Counted from the stretch's first letter, positions 23,295 to 35,700 are shown. The stretch: 64,000 bases of DNA from Fistularia commersonii (GCA_037954325.1 JBBMNZ010000034.1:7273501-7337500), one strand, 5' to 3'. The notes: a model not told the origin generated them from the letters alone. Translations and numbers: made by a program.

Positions 23295-23540
23295 CGCTTA
23301 GCATGTGATGTACATGTGTGCCTCTATGCGTTCATGCTGACAGGCTGGCAGGTGTGCACAGGTGCTCCCCTTATCACTCAACATCACACAAACCATTCCC
23401 GACCCGACACACCCGTTAGCACGGCACCGGGTTCCCATTCACAAACCGGCACGTCTGTCCTGATGAACTCATTTGGAGTTTGGAAGTCAACACAATGCCT
23501 GTTGAAAATCTCCATTAGCACATCAAACACACATCTTTGG
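13276..23540. other. Gene-free intergenic region between samhd1 and snai1
   Basis: I see no exon with splice signals and no recognisable protein family in this 10 kb. It is rich in microsatellites: CA at 13630-13695, 13818-13838, 14008-14038, 18172-18190, 19354-19389, 19672-19708, 22796-22828 and 23259-23292; GT at 17985-18032 and 22663-22682; A-run at 22261-22280. The sequence between is mostly unique with moderate GC, unlike the TE-rich stretches at 1-9 kb, so it may hold regulatory elements for snai1. That cannot be shown from one sequence. A candidate CTCF core is at 16287-16301. Confidence 0.7.
13630..13695. repeat. (CA)33 microsatellite
   Basis: An uninterrupted CA run in the intergenic region. 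Frames through it on both strands are low-complexity artefacts. Confidence 0.98.
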
Positions 23541-24299
23541 TTTTTTTTTTAAACAAAAACATTTATTTACATGTGGCAGAAAAAATATCCATCGCCTAAG
23601 TAGAAAGACATAGTTTGTAGAAAAAAACACAAAAGGACAAAATCTTAAAAAAAAAAAAAAAAAGACATTGTGACACCAATGGAAGTAATATTGGTGTCGG
23701 TAAGTTGGTCAAGTTTGAGTGGTCCTTCCATGTCCGATATCACACAGCGTGTGTGTGTGTGTTTGGAGTGAGGAAGGGTGAGTGGAGGGTCACCTGTCGC
23801 TGAGGTCGGAGCTCCCATGTCCACAGCACCCTAGCCGTCACAGCGTACCACACACAGGCAGCTGTCTCAACACGCGCTCACTTGCTCATACACACATGTC
23901 ACGTATGTATAGTCTGGTGAGGAATGGCATCCCCACATACACACAAACACACCCGAGCAGCTGCGACGTGGCCAGAGTCCCGGACCGGCCGGCACCGATG
24001 GGAGTTTCCTGGGAATTAACTGCAAGTCCAGCTGCTCTCATTTCATACATATACAGACAGCTAACAAGCCGCAACGACGGAAACGCGCCACTAAAAGTCA
24101 ATTTATCTCTGAAAAAAAAAAAAAAGTTCGATATCTTTACGGAGTTCAGTAAAATGCACATAAGTAGTCATATTATAAAAACAAAGTGTCTAATTTCCAA
24201 TCTGCAATCCCTTCAGGAGTGATGTGGCGACAACACCCCCGTGTTCTCTAGCTTTCTATTCGAAGCAGAGGCGTGGTGCGGTTCGGGGAGTGCGGGTCT
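23541..24299 (-). other. snai1: snai1 3' UTR
   Basis: Non-coding sequence follows the stop codon on the minus strand. The polyadenylation signal AATAAA, read on the minus strand, lies at 23567-23562. A-rich runs near 23649 and 24110 appear as T-runs in the transcript. The extent is inferred. Confidence 0.55.
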
Positions 24300-25645
24300 C
24301 TACGGAGCGGGGCAGCATCCAGAGGCGTTGTGTTTGTGCAGCAGGGACATGCGGCTGAACGTCCGTGAGCAGGAGCCGCACTGGTACTTCTTCACGTCGG
24401 AGTGAGTCTGCAGATGCGCGCGGAGGTTGGAGCGATCGGCGAAGGCCCTGTTACAGTGCTGGCACGCAAAGGGGCGTTCACCTGGATAAGGAGAGTACGG
24501 TTAGCAGCAGGAAGACACTTCATTAACAGTACAAAAGATCGGCGCTCCTCCGGTGATTGTTTTTCAAATGAGCCACAGATCACTTGCGACACTACCCTAT
24601 CCTACTTAACACCGATTGTCTCTGTCATGCAAACTCCGGGAGATTAAATCATGCCATTCTAAGCAATAACAGTCGTTCACACGACGGGAGACATCGATGA
24701 ATATCAATTAGCACAAGGTACAGGTCAACAGTCGGCCGATCAATGGCGCCGCTCTGACACGATCGTGTGAAAAGTCGTCCCGGAGACCCACCTGTGTGTG
24801 TGCGGATATGTCCCCTCAGCAGCCACGGTCTGGAAAAGGCCTTGCCACAAGTGGGGCAGACGCAAGGCAACGTGTGTGAGCGGATGTGCATCTTCAGGGC
24901 GCCCAAACTGGCGTACTCCTTGGGGCAGTGTTTGCAGTGGAAGACCGGGCGTGCTGACGCCTCGGGGGGTGGGGATCGGCTCTGTTGCAGCGGAGCGGCG
25001 AGGGGGGGCTGGTGATGGGAGGCCTGGTGACGAGACAACGCCGAGAGGCTGCCGTAGCTTTTGCTGCAGTGCAGGCAGTGGTAAGTATGCTGGATGATGT
25101 CCGGGCTGGGGGGATCGGAGGAACGTCCGCCGTCCTCCTCCTCCTCGCCGCTGCTGGTGAAGGGAGAGTTGCTGAGGTCCAGGGGGCCCAGCGGAGATGG
25201 AGGCAGAGACCCCGCGGTGACGGGGGAGAGGGGCGCGGGGAGGGTGTCTCTGCTGCTGGAGAAGGGCTTGGTGGGGTAGCAGGTCAGGGCAGAACTGTTG
25301 TCCTGCGTTGGAAGATCTGCACGGGGAAAGCTCTCCGGGACGAAAGCTGCGGACACAGGGGAGGGCGCGGAAGGTGTCGAGGTGTGAGGACACACAATCT
25401 AATAACACACTTGATTTATTTACACTTCTCAGGTCACTTCACACCCCACAATTAACACCACAAAGACAAGTTGAAAGCCTGTCTTACATCCATAAACTTA
25501 TTTTAAGCAATAACATCACCAGTGAAGACACAGAACCACAGGTGTGGGGGGGGGAAGACGTACCGGTTTGACTCTCCAACTGGCTGTCCCTGTAATACGG
25601 TTTCTTGCTGGAGAAATACTTCTTGACAAGGAAGGACCGAGGCAT
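24300..25645 (-). CDS. snai1: Snail-family C2H2 zinc-finger transcriptional repressor (SNAI1-type)
   Basis: A nuclear repressor that binds CACCTG E-boxes, for example at E-cadherin promoters, and drives epithelial-mesenchymal transition and neural crest/mesoderm development. Three exons join in phase on the minus strand: 25645-25564, 25346-24792, 24481-24300, giving 272 aa (human SNAI1 264). The N-terminus MPRSFLVKKYF is the SNAG co-repressor-binding motif. Residues about 30-110 are Ser/Pro-rich with an acidic stretch. Five fingers lie at about 116-139, 163-185, 189-211, 217-239 and 245-268; the last is the C2HC type usual in this family. KALKMHIRSH-like and AFADRSNLRAHLQTH blocks are near-invariant in Snail proteins. 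The Slug-specific central domain of SNAI2 is missing, which favours snai1; whether it is the a or b fish copy cannot be told. The upstream frame stays open, but the SNAG motif must be N-terminal, so this ATG is right. Confidence 0.92.
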
Positions 25646-25910
25646 GGTGATAGTGTGGGCTTCCCTCTGCAGCTTGGAAAATAATCCCCCGAATCGATGT
25701 TCGGGTGGCGCACGATGGTGATGGACGCAGGAGGTGGAAAAGAAACGTGGAAGAAGCGCTTCTAAAGTTGCCTCCTCATATAGTACCCGGAGCAGCGGAG
25801 TGGGTGGGCGGATCACCACCATCACTCCCCCCCCCCCACTCCCACTCCCCAAGGGACACACCCAGTCTTCCAGGGCGCCACCGGGAACACTCGCCACAGG
25901 TGCCCCAGTG
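25646..25910 (-). promoter_or_regulatory. snai1: snai1 promoter region
   Basis: Upstream on the minus strand, a TATA-like CTATATGA lies at about 25787-25780, 135 bases before the ATG. A CAGGTG/CACCTG E-box is at 25897-25902, about 110 bases further upstream. Mammalian SNAI1 is known to bind such an E-box in its own promoter and repress itself, so the same feedback may act here. A G/C-rich homopurine run lies between them (25827-25850). Confidence 0.55.
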
Positions 25911-26229
25911 TGCGGAACGCCGCCGCAAATTGTAAATCTAATTGTGCTTTTCACGCCTATAATGGCCCTCTCTGTACCTGCGGGCCACAACCCTTGTCTT
26001 TTATGTGAGTATGAACGGTGCGATTGTGCAGCTGGGATTCCAACCCTAGTCGAAATGTGTTTTTTTTTTTTTTTTGTTGTTGTTGTTGTGAGTGTGGACG
26101 GCACGCAAATGCACGTCTGACTAGCTCATTGTGAGGAAATCACGCTAAACAGATAGGATTAAACTCTTACCACTCTTATTCCCCCCAGTTCATTGTTCAT
26201 TTCTCTATTAAGTGCGGGTAGTTTGAGGC

Positions 26230-26250
26230 TGCAGCGCCCCTTGTCGGCCG
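26230..26250 (-). promoter_or_regulatory. Candidate CTCF motif
   Basis: On the minus strand CCGACAAGGGGCGCTGCAG is a fair match to the CTCF core consensus. It lies about 600 bases upstream of the snai1 start codon. Motif match only. Confidence 0.35.
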
Positions 26251-26402
26251 CCTGTCACCCACCCACCCGGGGACATCGCAAGAAAAGTTCACATTTAAAT
26301 TTGGATTTATTTTTTTTTAAGTCTTGAAGGACTTTTTTAACACAACCAGCTCTTCACACGCCGTCCTGTTCTTTTTTTTGACAGTGAAATATTACTTTTT
26401 AC

Positions 26403-26464
26403 ATTACATTATATTACATTACAGTCATTTAGCAGACGCTTTTATCCAAAGCGACTTACAATTT
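26403..26464 (-). mobile_element. Fish SINE-like tail repeat
   Basis: The block CATTTAGCAGACGCTTTTAT followed by CCAAAGCGACTTACA, preceded by TTACAT microrepeats, is the reverse complement of a tail repeated across teleost genomes. A second copy in the opposite orientation is at 49750-49800. Confidence 0.65.
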
Positions 26465-27141
26465 TCTCTTCGCGGGGGGGCTGTGAGTCTCCGATGAAAA
26501 GCAAGAGGACAAACCCTCTGTCCCCCCCCTCCAATCGACGCAAAAGAGACAATGAGTTCACTCTGACCGCATCCCCCACCCCCTTCTCTGCGGGATCTAC
26601 CCCCCCTCCCTCCCCCCATAAAAGGAGTCGCTGTTTTGCAGCCTGTTCACGGTGCGATCCGAGGTGTAACAGATCCCCGGCTGGCTGGAACAATATAATA
26701 ATGCCGAAGGGCTCTTCATGGTCCTGCTTAAAACCGTCAAGAATTAAAAAAAAACAACTAAAAACATGGCACCGAGACGCACGTCAGCTCGCCTGCACGC
26801 TTTATCCGCTTGTTTGTCCGGTGCGTAATCGTGCGTAATGGCAACATGTGTTTTTGTGCGTAATTGTGTCCAAATATAGTCCGTCATTAATTTAGGCCTA
26901 AATAAAAGATACCAATAAAAAAAAAAAAAGAAGCCCATTGCTGGCCCTGATTCTCAGATGATTTTCTTTTTTATTTCCTTTTATTATTATTATTATTATT
27001 GTCTTTCCCGCTGCGTGTACGTGGATGCGCACTGTTCCATCTGACACCTCCAATCAGGTGCCAGCCTTCCAGCTGGAATGTCTCAGTTCAACAGTGCAAA
27101 GGGAGTGCAAAGCTCCCCGACACTAGTGTATGTGTGTGCGT

Positions 27142-27172
<31 letters not shown>

Positions 27173-27492
27173 CACCTGTCCATGGGCGCCATTGTCACGG
27201 CATGCCCGGGAGTTCACACGTTGTTAGACGCTTGTTGACGCCGACGCCACGTAGACTGGAGGTCGGAGGGGGGCAAGGCAGCAGTAAAACAAAAAGCAAA
27301 TAGCAAAGACACACGTGAAAGTCATCCCGGCTGTGGATGCCTGGGATGAAGCAGATTTATTTTAAAGTTTAATGCTGTTTTTATGATCCCAGTCAGGGGG
27401 AGTCTTGGACTCAAACCCTGATCTATGATTATCGTTTACTTGAACTCGACAATAATAACAAATCTGAAGATCCACCTGACACTCTCTCTCTT

Positions 27493-27528
<36 letters not shown>

Positions 27529-27844
27529 ACACGGGGGCAAGGGGTGGGCTGTAAGTGAAAACAGCTGATTATACACTGTTGCATTGACTCTTTGAGGAGA
27601 ACATTGTGACTGCAGACAATGTGCGTTGAAGCCGGGTCAGAGCGACCTCCTGACACACGGATGACATGAGGACATAAAACGTCTTTTGCTCTGAACAGAT
27701 GTTTTCTTCTCCTTCTCTCTGGCTTCAGGCGTTTCCCTATGTGTCTGCTCTTCAAATGCTGCTTTCAACCCTTACATTATTTCCCATTTTGGAGGCACGG
27801 CCCAAAGCGAGAGCAAAAGAGAGAATTAATCATTGTAACAGTGT

Positions 27845-27990
27845 TTGTGTGTTTATGTGAGTGTGTATCAGGTGTGTATATATATGCATATGCATTTGTA
27901 TGTTTCATAAGGCTAATACAGTATTTTGATCCTCTAAGAACTTTGCATGGGCTGTAAAACATATGTGCCCTAGCTACATCTACAATTATT
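27845..27990 (+). repeat. Dispersed repeat, copy 1
   Basis: Blocks TTTTGATCCTCTAAGAACTTTG and GCCCTAGCTACATCTACAAT recur with a few differences at 49870-49945, in the same orientation and spacing. Both copies start in a TGTGTA/TATATG-rich stretch. The element type is unknown. Confidence 0.6.
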
Positions 27991-30458
27991 TAACTCACAT
28001 TTGTGTATGATGTGCAGTTATAAATATTGATATATATGTAGATGTGAGTGTGTGTGTGTGTTTATGTGTATATACATATATGTATATAATCACAGGTTTT
28101 TCAAAACATTTTGGTTGGTGTTAAAGTTTGAATATATATAAATATATATACCCACTATTTTCTATAAACTATTTTCTTAAACTAGAACCGTCCCTCATTT
28201 TACTATCTTTGAAATGTATTTAATTTCCATTTAAGATTTTTTGTGTGATTGATCAAATTCACACCCACAGCCTTTTCTGGTGGTACTTAAAAATGAACAA
28301 GTCTGTTTGGATATCCTGAAATATATTTCTATTATTTTTTTTATTTATTATTATTTATTTAGATTTTTTATTTTATTTTAGATATTGTCATTCACATTCA
28401 GGGCTAGACTGCACTTATATCAACTCCGTCTTACCCAGACCAAAATGCAATGCGGCGCAAAAGAGAAATATCTTTTAATATTTTATTTGTGTTCGCGGTC
28501 ATTCAAATGGGAAATGCTGTAACATGTTGTATCCCCATGTTCCTTTTGCTGTTGGTAAAGCAGCCAAATCCGGTCCAGAAACAGCTTGATGGAGTGAGAA
28601 GCACACAAGTGAAGGTCTTGTAGCCACGTTTTACATCTTAAAGCCAATGCAGATCACGCTGGAATAATCAGGTGCATTGTTGTTTTTCAGAGCATCCAGA
28701 CGACAGGTAATGGCCACTCAGCAGCATTTACATGGAGGATCAGGCAGGTTGTTTGTTGGACCCGGGCTAAGGCACAACAGCTCTGAAAAGCAACCCTCTC
28801 GGGTATCCTTCTGATCTTGTGAGGACTGAGGTTCTTCACTTGCATCCCAAAGAAAATGGAAAAGTCGGTCAACGGCAAAACAGGTCTCTGATGTCTTTTC
28901 AGAAACGGCCCGTTTTGCCTTTTGAAAAATCTATTTCCTCATTTCAAGACAGTTTGAGAGGTTTTCAGGGAGGGGACATTGATCAGGAGTGAGTGCTTTT
29001 CAGATTTGCTGGCAAATTATGACACAGAATGTAAGTTCCTTAATTATGAGTTTGTATTGATTTTCTGTTACTACTCAACCACCGTATGTTTGTTTATCTA
29101 TGCAGATGTGCATCGATGGTCACCTTCAGTTCAGAGGTCCAGGAGGGAGAGATAAGATTATCCCCCAAGAAGGCAGTGTTGGCAGGAAGGACAAAACATG
29201 TGGTCTGTGTTGCCTCCCTGTTTAAATCTGGATTTGATATCAAGACACTTTAACAACAGTCCCCGAAAACTGACCCGCCGCTCCTAGATGCTCTGTATAT
29301 TTCTCCTAAATATGAAAAACAATGTCCGAATTGCATGGTTGCTCATGGCCGGGCTGTGTGCCTGGAAACCACAGCACAGTTTGTCAAAAATGTGGAAATT
29401 AAGCCATAGAGCATAGATTGTTTGATTCTTTTTTTATTTTTTTATTTATTTTTTTTTGGAGCAGCATCTTGAAATGTGAATTCTTTTTAAGTATATATTA
29501 GAATAGCAAAATGTGTAACCAAACAACGAGGCGGACGTTTCTAACATCCTGCTGCACTGCATTTACGTGATTGTTCTAAGATGGTTGAGGATTGGCGGAG
29601 AAATGCAGATAGATTGAACGTGTTTAATATCCCTTTATGCATGTGTGAAAATTTGAAATGTATACTTTAAATGCATTTAACAATCATTTTTGTCACTTAC
29701 TTTTGACTTGAACTGACTTTTGTTCTTTTTTAAATACGGATAAATCCGTGCATTATTTATATTCCAATGTGTGCATTGTCGAGCGCTCGTCATGAAACCC
29801 AGTTAATATGTCATATTACGTATATAACTTTCCCAAAGTTCAAAATGCTGATGACAAAAGCTGCACAATGAGATGGAGAAATGAATGTCACATAAAACCA
29901 ATCAACAAATGCACCTGCAGTTTATATCTGTCACCATTGGATAATTAACCCCATAATATTATGTTTGTTATATGGCCAATGCTCCACTGTTGAACTGTCT
30001 CCCGTAAACAGACGTGTCAAACCACTTATTGTGTTCCTGATCTGCAAACACCGCGTCGCCATTGGAAACATTTTCGAATGAGGTGGCGACGGCTGATTTT
30101 CACTGAGACAGGATTGTGAAAACGTATACAGCGGATTTTGTGTTTTATTGTATGACAAAGAAATTATCTTGTCACAGAATCCAGAGTTCTTGTGTAGAAG
30201 CCAGTTGATGAAATTGAGCCAGATGTGGAGGTTTGTGTGATCCGCTCTCCCTTTATCTGGTCAGACGCTGCAGTCCCACCGCAGACGCCCTTTGATGTGA
30301 TATATATGGCACCATAAAAGGTCATCGGCGAGTCGGTGGATGTTTTGGAGATGATCTGATGGTATTTGGACAGAGGTCTGTTTCCTCGAGGTCAGGCGGT
30401 AACTCACTGTTTTCATTTTATTCAAGACCATTCCGGACAATAAAATAACGACGTCTCA

Positions 30459-30474
30459 GTGGCGCCATCTAGTG
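30459..30474 (-). promoter_or_regulatory. CTCF-like motif, minus strand
   Basis: Read on the minus strand, CACTAGATGGCGCCAC closely matches the vertebrate CTCF core. It faces away from the next motif 40 bases to the right. Confidence 0.6.
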
Positions 30475-30515
30475 TTCAAAATAAATACTAAGTTCACGGG
30501 GGCAGTTCCCTAACT

Positions 30516-30533
30516 GGCCACTAGAGGGCGCCA
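30516..30533 (+). promoter_or_regulatory. CTCF-like motif, plus strand
   Basis: GGCCACTAGAGGGCGCCA is a textbook CTCF core. With the minus-strand motif at 30459-30474 it forms a divergent pair between snai1 and tp53inp2. Confidence 0.65.
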
Positions 30534-30844
30534 AAAGACCTTGTTGTGATAATTGTTAGGCGTTTCCCTGTCAGCGATTCCAGGGGAGTTTCCATCCATC
30601 CATCTTCTGGCTCCTAAATTCTAAATATAACCTCTGTATAAATACATGATTATTACTATGAAAATGCTTCAAATATGACAGTAATTATTCCCACTTCAGA
30701 AAATGTCAATTTGACTTTTTTTCTTTGGCAGTGTTCATATTATCAGATCTCTGAATTTCACTGAAGTTTGATTAATTTCTTGATAAACTTATTAGTTGGC
30801 TCATAAAAAAATGAAATAAATTACATTCATTGGGATGTGAATCT

Positions 30845-30878
<34 letters not shown>

Positions 30879-31369
30879 CACATTGCACACACGCATAATC
30901 CGTCTGAAACCTGTATTTAAAGTGCAGAGCGTGCCAGGCAAACATCCTGTGGAATGGATATGTGGCAATCATGTCAAGGTCAATTTAAAATACATTTTTA
31001 GGTCATAATGTGCAGACTTGTATGTGGGTTAAGACTTTATAGGCTTGTACGGGTGCGTGACCCCAAAGGCCCTGTTTCAGGGCAGATAGTGTGTCCTCCT
31101 TGGACGATAGCCCATCTCCACCTTGCTAAAAGCAGAGAACATCCATCTGTGACAGCCAGTATGTTTTTTTCCAGGCTGTGGAACTACCTGACTGTCGGTT
31201 GCCTCATATGACCTTTCTCAAAAATGCAGAATGCTTCTGAACCCCTAACCCCCCCTCACTGTCAGTCAGCTGAGCGATAAAGCATAAGCACAAATACAAA
31301 AGTGACACATTGTGATCATACTAGCAAAATATGAAGCTATTTATCAACATTTTCTCGAAAATACTAATA

Positions 31370-31880
31370 ATAAATAATAAAAATGAATAAATACTTTATT
31401 ATAATTATTTAAAAAGGGAAGGAAGTTCACACGTAGAAGGAATGTGGCAACAGTTGACAGTTACACTGTGTGCTGACCTGAAGATAAACACAGACTGGGC
31501 AAAGAATATGATACACTACATAATACAAAGTGCAGAGTGCAATGCTGTGGTAGTTAAGTAGGACTCAACAGGAGTAAAGGGGTCAGTGAGGTAGTGCGGG
31601 AAGATATATAAATATGAATACACATGATTGAATGTATATTACAATGTATATATTTTTCACAACAGTGATGTGTCTCATTGTGTGTGCAATGAGGAGCGTG
31701 TGGTGTGAATGTGTGTTATGTGTGTGACGTGAGCTTATAATAAGGCTGCATCGTGATGGGGATTCAAGACTCAAGATTATTATTTGGGACTGTGCAGGCA
31801 CAATGACATTTAGCAGTGAGATCTGCAGCTCTGCATATATACATGATAATAAATAAAGTTATAGACATAGTGTATAGGCA
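31370..31880. mobile_element. Possible LINE 3' UTR-like fragment
   Basis: The stretch ATTCAAGACTCAAGATTATTA followed by GTGCAGGCACAATGACATTT (31760-31812) resembles the 3' ends of L2/Rex-like LINEs common in fish. The boundaries are guesses. Confidence 0.35.
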
Positions 31881-32045
31881 TGATATATACGCAATGTGAC
31901 GAGGTAAGAGCAGTTCTTTACACTGCCCTTTAATTCAGGTCTATGAAAATATACGCATTCTGTTATAAAAAATCTATTTGCATAAAACATTTTATTTTAA
32001 AGGGAGATGATGAAACTTCATTTAAAACTGAGAGGAAAAGTCTAT

Positions 32046-32117
32046 TGGAGATGCCGGGGATTGAACCCGGGGCCTCATACATGCAAAGCATGCGCTCTAC
32101 CACTGAGCTACATCCCC
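32046..32117 (-). tRNA. tRNA-Ala (anticodon TGC)
   Basis: Read on the minus strand, the 72-base sequence starts GGGGATGTAGCTCAGTGG and folds into a full cloverleaf. The acceptor stem GGGGATG pairs with CATCTCC and contains the G3:U70 pair that identifies alanine tRNAs. The anticodon loop is CTTTGCATG, with TGC as the anticodon. The T arm is GGGTTCAATCC and the discriminator is A. A and B boxes of the internal pol III promoter are intact, and a TTTT terminator follows 7 bases after the end (32039-32036). It looks functional and has no intron. Confidence 0.96.
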
Positions 32118-32119
32118 TT

Positions 32120-35112
32120 GCCGTGCATCAATGAGGGGATTTTTTCTTTATAAAATTGTCAAAGGGTCAGCTGTCAGTTCATGTTCACTGTAATTTGAGG
32201 ACAGGATCTGAGGTCTGGATTTCAAGTGTCAGTGAGCGCCTTGTCGTCTATCCTAACAGCAACACACCCCTAAGTATACCGAAGCAGTTGAGGTTAACAT
32301 ATGTGATGCTCCTCACCTCTTTGTATTCCACATGTCATCGTGTGGCATGATACTTTTTTCCCTCACAGTGACTGAGAGGAAAAAAAAATCACTGTCGTTG
32401 ATAATAAGTGCTAAAAGTAAGGTAAGTAAGTTTGCCGCTCAGCACTGCCCTCTGCTGGTCTCATGCACGGCCCATGTTTTGTTTTTTTCTGGTCAGGGGG
32501 ACACTTTTAATTCAGGCACTCCAAGTCTGCACTTCATCTCCTCCCAAACCAAAAGTGGGACGTTGACAGACAGATAATAGAACACTAGCAAAGTATGCAT
32601 TTGTTAAAGTGAACCAGACCAGTGAAGTTTTGCATCATCCAAAGCAGGACTTAATCCCTCGGGGAATTTAAAATAGCTCTCATGTGAAGTTCTCTTCGGC
32701 GGGGGAGAGTTCATGAGGGGCTACAGCCCCTGGAGAGCACAGCCTGTCGTCACGCTCGCCGTGTTTATCAGAACACCCTGGCCGGGGACGCCGTTTCCAG
32801 CCCCCGTTCGATCGAGCCTTCTAGGGGGAGGACTGAGGCAAAATGGCTTCGGGGGAAGCTCAAGGAGGGAGTAGGAATGAAAAAAGAAAGATAGGATAAG
32901 GGACATCTTTGCACTCTCCTTCTTCTCTCATTTCCATCTGCAAAAAAGAGTTCACTGGGTTGTCGAAATTCCCGGGAACAGGGGAGAAACACCATATCAG
33001 CTCTGATGTGATACATTGGTTGTGTGACATAAACCTGCTATGTTGAGTCAGTGCCGCGTAAGGAATAGTGGAAGTGTTATCCGTGTCCACTGTGATATGT
33101 TTGGGTCCGGACAGTGTAACCGAGCGTATTATGTAAAGGCTCCCTGCGTGCAACATGAGAAGCCGACCATAAGGCATGTGAGGGGAAGGCTTAAATACAG
33201 CTTCGCCAATGGCATTTATACTTTCACCTCCCAGTTTCGAGTTTCAATTTAACTCGAGCGTTTCTTTAAAAGTACACAAAGATATTATTCTAAGACTGAT
33301 GAAGATGCATCGATAAAGTATTCGCTTACATTGCCTCCTAAAAAGCAAGAAATCAAATGTGAATTTATGTTGGAACCGAACGACCGCGACAGCACGTTGC
33401 ATATGTCTTCTGAGGTTGCTGCCCTTATCTTCTGCCAGCAGCCGGTCTGCAAGCGTTCAAAGGACGGGAGACAGAGGCCCAAATAAACACTCATAACACA
33501 TGCAGGAGGCTCCATGTTATAATATGCAGAAAAAGTATGCAGAGTTTATTGAACTCATGTCTGTTGTTGTTCCATACCAATTTCCCTGAAAAGTCTTTTT
33601 AAAGCCGCTACGCTTTTCTAAAATAAATGACAACAAAAACTTACTGTCCTCTCACACAGCCAGTTCTGTTTGTTCCTGCTGAAGGAAAAGGATGGCACGG
33701 CTGCAGACAAGTAAACAGTCGTGTCACCATGCTGTGACTAAGACTTCTGAGTCAAACAGTCCCGCGCCACACCTTGACCATTTACCCCAAACAAATAGTA
33801 ACAATTCCAGTGTGAGGATTGACTAGCATGCAACCCTCAGCATGAAGCACATACCTGTCAGCTGTGTCAGAGAGTTCAAGGCCAGACATGCTGTTAAGCC
33901 AGCATAACATGTCATTTTTATGAATATCAACATCTCAACAAGAGGGGGACTGTAACCTTTCACCTATTTCTCCGGCCTCCGGCTTGCTTGGGAAACTGGG
34001 AATTCAGCGGAGCAAGGCGGTTTCACTCAAACCTCTGCCTCAACCACGAAGGGATGCAAAGGAGCAATTGCTAATGAATTAAAACCTAAATCTGTTTTTG
34101 TCCCATCCCATTTGTTAAATAAATCTGTTAAAAAACTGAAAGAAATCTACAGTTCACTGATAAGTGAGTTACTGATAACAACAATGTGCTAGAAGGACAT
34201 GATATCACAGGTTGTAGTAAGCCACAGACTTTTCTTGATGAGAACAAAAACAGCAGCAAGTATGCACAGGCCGTCCTTTTAACCATGTCTACCGTACTGG
34301 GATTTAATCATTGCTGGGTAAATGTCTATGCTTGTGCGTGTGAGGTGTGTGTGTGTGTGTGTGTGTATGGGGGGGGGGGGTTGCCTAGCACCTTGTAACT
34401 ATATAAACTGAAAGCATATCACCTTGCGTTTGCAAAGCCCGCACCGGGCCAGTCGCTCGGCTCATCCCTTTGTGATGGAAGCATTTAAGCTTACTTGGCA
34501 GGACCTCTAGTTGGTGGGTTTCATAAGTTTTTCTTCTTTTTTTTTTTAAGTTATGTCTGACTAAACACACATCTGCAAAATATGTTTTCCAGCTTTAAAA
34601 AATTGGGTAATGTACTATTTTAATGTAAGATATCATGAAAATTCCTCAAAGTGCCAACTAGACTTTCTTAACCATATCATCTTGGCATCATAGACATCAT
34701 ATAAATGGCTAATTCAAAAGCAAATTAGTTTTTAGAAAACAATTCATTTTTTCACAGAATTTCTCTGTGGGAAGAGATGCGGGAAGGCATGATTGAGTTA
34801 TATCATGTAAAATTATAAGGTAAAATCCACCTCGGTTTGATAAAGTCAAATGAGTTGTAAAACAATGGAAAGCAGAAGGTTAATCACACAAGAAATTTCA
34901 AAAGAAACATACGATATGAAAACAATAACAAAAGACGAAGCAAAAATGAGCGGAAAAAAAGTGAAGCGGCAGAGTGAGGGAAAATCAGCAGCACAATCCT
35001 CCCTGCCAGCGGCACGCAGGGGCGTCCAGGACATGGTGTTGTGTATTTAAGAATCATCTCAAGCAAGTGCAAACAACACAGACTGTCTAGAAGCAATGTG
35101 GTCTTTCAGTCA

Positions 35113-35146
<34 letters not shown>

Positions 35147-35700
35147 ACTATGTCAATAGACAGCAATTTTCACTCATAAAAGGCAGTGTGTTCTTGGAGC
35201 TTTGCAGACTGCAGAGTGTGAAAGTGACCACCAGGGGTTTTTCCACATCTTCTGCAAAGACCATTGGTTACTCAAATGCTGCATTGGATAGCCGAGTGTG
35301 ATTGGCTGGTGAATGTTAAGTGGAACATGGAGGTCGTCTCAGCTGAGGGAAGGAGGTCGACGGGGTGGGGCGAAGAGCTCTATTTACAAGTGAAATTTAA
35401 AGTGACATCACTGGAAACACAGCTGTAATCTTTACAAGTTAGAGCTGTATGGTGCAGGAACGAAATCTCACGCATCGTGCATGATTTACAGCGACAATGT
35501 TCGTCGAGATCCACAAATGCGACCTAGATAGGATGCATAAAATCGAAACGATACAGGCAACACGGACCTGTTTAGTCACTTGGTTTGCAACACATATTCC
35601 CATGACTGTTACTGGTTGAAAACAGACTGGGGATCGGTTTTTCCACCCGCAACGCGAGTCATAATAGAAGGCGATGCTGACCGGAAATCGGCGTCGGGTG
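32120..35700. other. Intergenic sequence between the tRNA gene and tp53inp2 promoter
   Basis: No exon or known family is recognised in this stretch. It holds a GT run with a following G-run (34346-34380) and a CA run (35113-35141). Short frames on both strands have no domain content. Nothing else could be supported. Confidence 0.55.
32445..32458 (-). promoter_or_regulatory. CTCF-like motif
   Basis: Read on the minus strand, CCAGCAGAGGGCAG fits the CTCF core. It lies 330 bases beyond the tRNA gene. Motif match only. Confidence 0.5.

Larger units (their letters stand above)
26470..32000. other. Gene-free intergenic region, snai1 upstream side
   Basis: No convincing exon is seen. The contents are GT at 27129-27171, CA at 27497-27532, AT-rich dinucleotide runs at 27875-28150, a poly(A) run of about 32 bases at 30846-30877, and AT-rich unique sequence between. 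Short frames, such as minus 28687-28878, lack recognisable domains or splice context. CTCF-like motifs are listed separately. Confidence 0.6.

Noticed and set aside
24740..25408. 222-codon minus-strand frame inside snai1 exon 2
   Set aside because: It is the out-of-frame shadow of the zinc-finger exon; the in-phase frame encodes the recognisable fingers.
25484..26104. 206-codon minus-strand frame that would extend the Snail protein N-terminally
   Set aside because: It runs through promoter and 5' UTR sequence into exon 1. The SNAG motif must be at the N-terminus, so the ATG at 25645 is used.
28687..28878. Possible small gene on the minus strand
   Set aside because: No domain, no splice signals and no codon-level resemblance to a known family.
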